Made by a program: the position numbers and the translations under genes
The notes under the pieces: model-generated
Database searches by the model: none
Told to the model about the DNA's origin: nothing
The model's input: the letters and a program-made list of their open reading frames with translations, nothing else
Shown here: positions 4,403 to 5,830 of the stretch, one piece after another
Numbering within the stretch: position 1 is the first letter of the stretch
Layout: each line of letters starts with the position of its first letter
Assembly: GCA_947488645.1 (NCBI GenBank)
Contig: CANLAC010000077.1
Location: 1-5,830, forward strand
Length of the DNA: 5,830 nucleotides
Direction of reading: 5' to 3'
Origin: Actinomycetota bacterium
GTDB lineage: Bacteria > Actinomycetota > Actinomycetes > Nanopelagicales > Nanopelagicaceae

Positions 4403-5830
4403 TTAAGTTTTCTAATGTTTCTCTCATTTATCCAAATTCAACAACGACAGTTCTTGAAGACTTAAACCTTGAAATTGCCGAAGGTGAAATGGTTCTAGTC
4501 ATTGGTCCAACCGGATCTGGTAAATCATCACTACTGCGTCTGATAAACGGATTGGTTCCTCATCACACGGGGGGAATCTTGGCCGGAGATGTAAGTGTTG
4601 ATGGGCACTCAACTCAACTGGTTAAACCCGGAGGAATGGCCCACCTAATTGGCATTGTTGGTCAAAATCCTGCAAATGGTTTTGTTGCAGATACTGTGGA
4701 AGAAGAGCTGGCCTTCGGGATGGAAACTTTAAATCTCCCACCAGATGTCATGCGCAAGCGCGTTGAAGAGGTCTTAGACCTATTAAGTCTTTCGCCATTG
4801 CGTGATCGAAGTATTGCAACCCTTAGCGGCGGAGAACAACAAAGGGTTGCTATTGGCTCGGCCTTAGTTGCTCACCCAAAAGTCTTAGTTCTAGATGAAC
4901 CCACTAGTGCATTAGACCCAATAGCCGCTGAAGAAGTGCTCTCTATTTTGCACCGCCTAGTCCATGACTTGAGTCTTACAGTTGTAATCGCCGAACATAA
5001 GCTAGAGCGAGTTATTCAATTTGCAGACCGGATTGTTCACATCAATGGTGTTGGCGTGGCACAAGTTGGCACCCCTGAAGAAATCTTGATGCACTCACCT
5101 ATCGCACCGCCAATCGTTCACTTGGCTCGGGCACTCGGCCTAAAGGAGATCGGTGTCTCTGTTCGCGAAATGCGAAGAATGACCGCTGAGATCAGAGACA
5201 AAGATTATGCTCCAAGTGATGTAGTCAAAGCTGCTGCTGGAGAACCCATCATTAAAGTACGAGATCTCTCCGTGACGTATGACGGCAACCATGCTCTGAA
5301 ATCAGTGAGCACAACAATTTCAAGCAATGAAATCGTTGCAATTATGGGACGAAATGGCGCGGGAAAGAGTTCACTTCTTAAATCCCTTGCAGGAATTTCA
5401 GATTTAAGCTCTGGCTCTGTTGATGTTTCTGGAGCTAATCCACAAAACCTTAAAGGCAAAGAGCGTAGAACTTCTATCGGTTTCATTCCGCAAGAACCAA
5501 GTGATCTTTTGTATGGACAGAGCGTGCTAATTGAGTGCGAACAGGCTGATAAAGATAACCAAATACCGAGCGGGACTACCGCTCAGATATTGCAGCAGTT
5601 GGTTCCCGGAGTTTCTCCAACAACTCACCCACGTGATTTGTCGGAAGGTCAACGATTAGGCCTTGCGTTAAGCATTGTTTTGTCATCAAATCCTGCTGTG
5701 TTGATCCTTGATGAACCAACTCGTGGTCTTGATTATCAAGCAAAGAAAGAGCTCACAAAAATACTTATTGAGTTTGCTCGAGCGACGAATAAATGCGTAG
5801 TTCTTGCTACTCACGATGTCGAGTTAGTAG
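4399..5830 (+). CDS. Fused double ABC ATPase of the ECF transporter (C-terminus beyond window)
   Basis: Energises the transporter at the inner membrane face; one chain carries both nucleotide-binding domains. All 477 visible residues are uninterrupted. Domain 1 has Walker A GPTGSGKS (36-43), Q-loop Gln89 in GQNP, signature LSGGE (142-146), Walker B VLVLDEPTS (162-170) and switch His200. Domain 2 begins near 284 and has Walker A GRNGAGKS (317-324), Q-loop Gln365 in IPQEP, a variant signature LSEGQ (414-418), Walker B VLILDEPTRGLD (434-445) and switch His472. Both sites keep the Walker Lys, the catalytic Glu and the switch His, so both may hydrolyse ATP. The GQNP motif is common in ECF ATPases. 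The start ATG at 4399 overlaps the ecfT stop, indicating translational coupling. Only the last part of domain 2 should be missing. It corresponds to EcfA and EcfA' joined in one gene. Confidence 0.94.
   Translation, partial: MIKFSNVSLIYPNSTTTVLEDLNLEIAEGEMVLVIGPTGSGKSSLLRLINGLVPHHTGGILAGDVSVDGHSTQLVKPGGMAHLIGIVGQNPANGFVADTVEEELAFGMETLNLPPDVMRKRVEEVLDLLSLSPLRDRSIATLSGGEQQRVAIGSALVAHPKVLVLDEPTSALDPIAAEEVLSILHRLVHDLSLTVVIAEHKLERVIQFADRIVHINGVGVAQVGTPEEILMHSPIAPPIVHLARALGLKEIGVSVREMRRMTAEIRDKDYAPSDVVKAAAGEPIIKVRDLSVTYDGNHALKSVSTTISSNEIVAIMGRNGAGKSSLLKSLAGISDLSSGSVDVSGANPQNLKGKERRTSIGFIPQEPSDLLYGQSVLIECEQADKDNQIPSGTTAQILQQLVPGVSPTTHPRDLSEGQRLGLALSIVLSSNPAVLILDEPTRGLDYQAKKELTKILIEFARATNKCVVLATHDVELV

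Noticed and set aside
5205..5486. Minus-strand open frame of 93 codons
   Set aside because: It is opposite the linker and second Walker A of the double ATPase; no independent support.
1..5830. tRNA or rRNA genes, insertion sequences, CRISPR arrays, attachment sites
   Set aside because: No tRNA-like cloverleaf, direct-repeat array, transposase or flanking inverted repeats were seen by eye.

Overview
The window looks like chromosome of a streamlined actinobacterium with moderate GC and AT-tolerant codon use. A freshwater acI/Nanopelagicales-type organism is the best guess. The evidence is an adenosine kinase of the mycobacterial AdoK type next to an A-type Fe-S carrier and a DUF3043 membrane protein, a grouping I recall from actinobacteria, plus two genes whose promoters sit so close to the start codon that their mRNAs should be leaderless. 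The taxon is inference; the actinobacterial assignment is firm.

Left part (1-2836), housekeeping. On the minus strand an ErpA/HesB-type Fe-S carrier (867-1214) is followed after 31 bases by adenosine kinase adoK (from 835, running off the left edge). Divergent from them, a two-helix DUF3043 protein (1311-1838, plus) starts from an apparently leaderless promoter. It meets a minus-strand aldo/keto reductase (1835-2836) tail to tail, with a 4-base overlap of the stop codons. The reductase has its own well-formed leaderless promoter.

Right part (2837-5830), the most interesting section. A cobalamin riboswitch (about 2918-3047) with a recognisable B12-box region and an L5-L13 kissing-loop complementarity is followed by a hairpin that could bury the ribosome binding site. 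Downstream lies a tight three-gene plus-strand operon: a secreted four-cysteine protein that I match to the SCO2322 family (3131-3652), an EcfT transmembrane coupling protein (3656-4402), and a fused double ATPase (4399 to beyond the right edge). Spacings are 3 bases and a 4-base ATGA overlap. No substrate-binding S component lies inside the window; it may follow the ATPase.

Taken together, the right part reads as a vitamin B12-repressed energy-coupling-factor uptake system, most likely for cobalamin or a corrinoid precursor, with an exported accessory protein of unknown function. The transporter architecture and its riboswitch are established kinds of parts. The role of the secreted protein is the open question.
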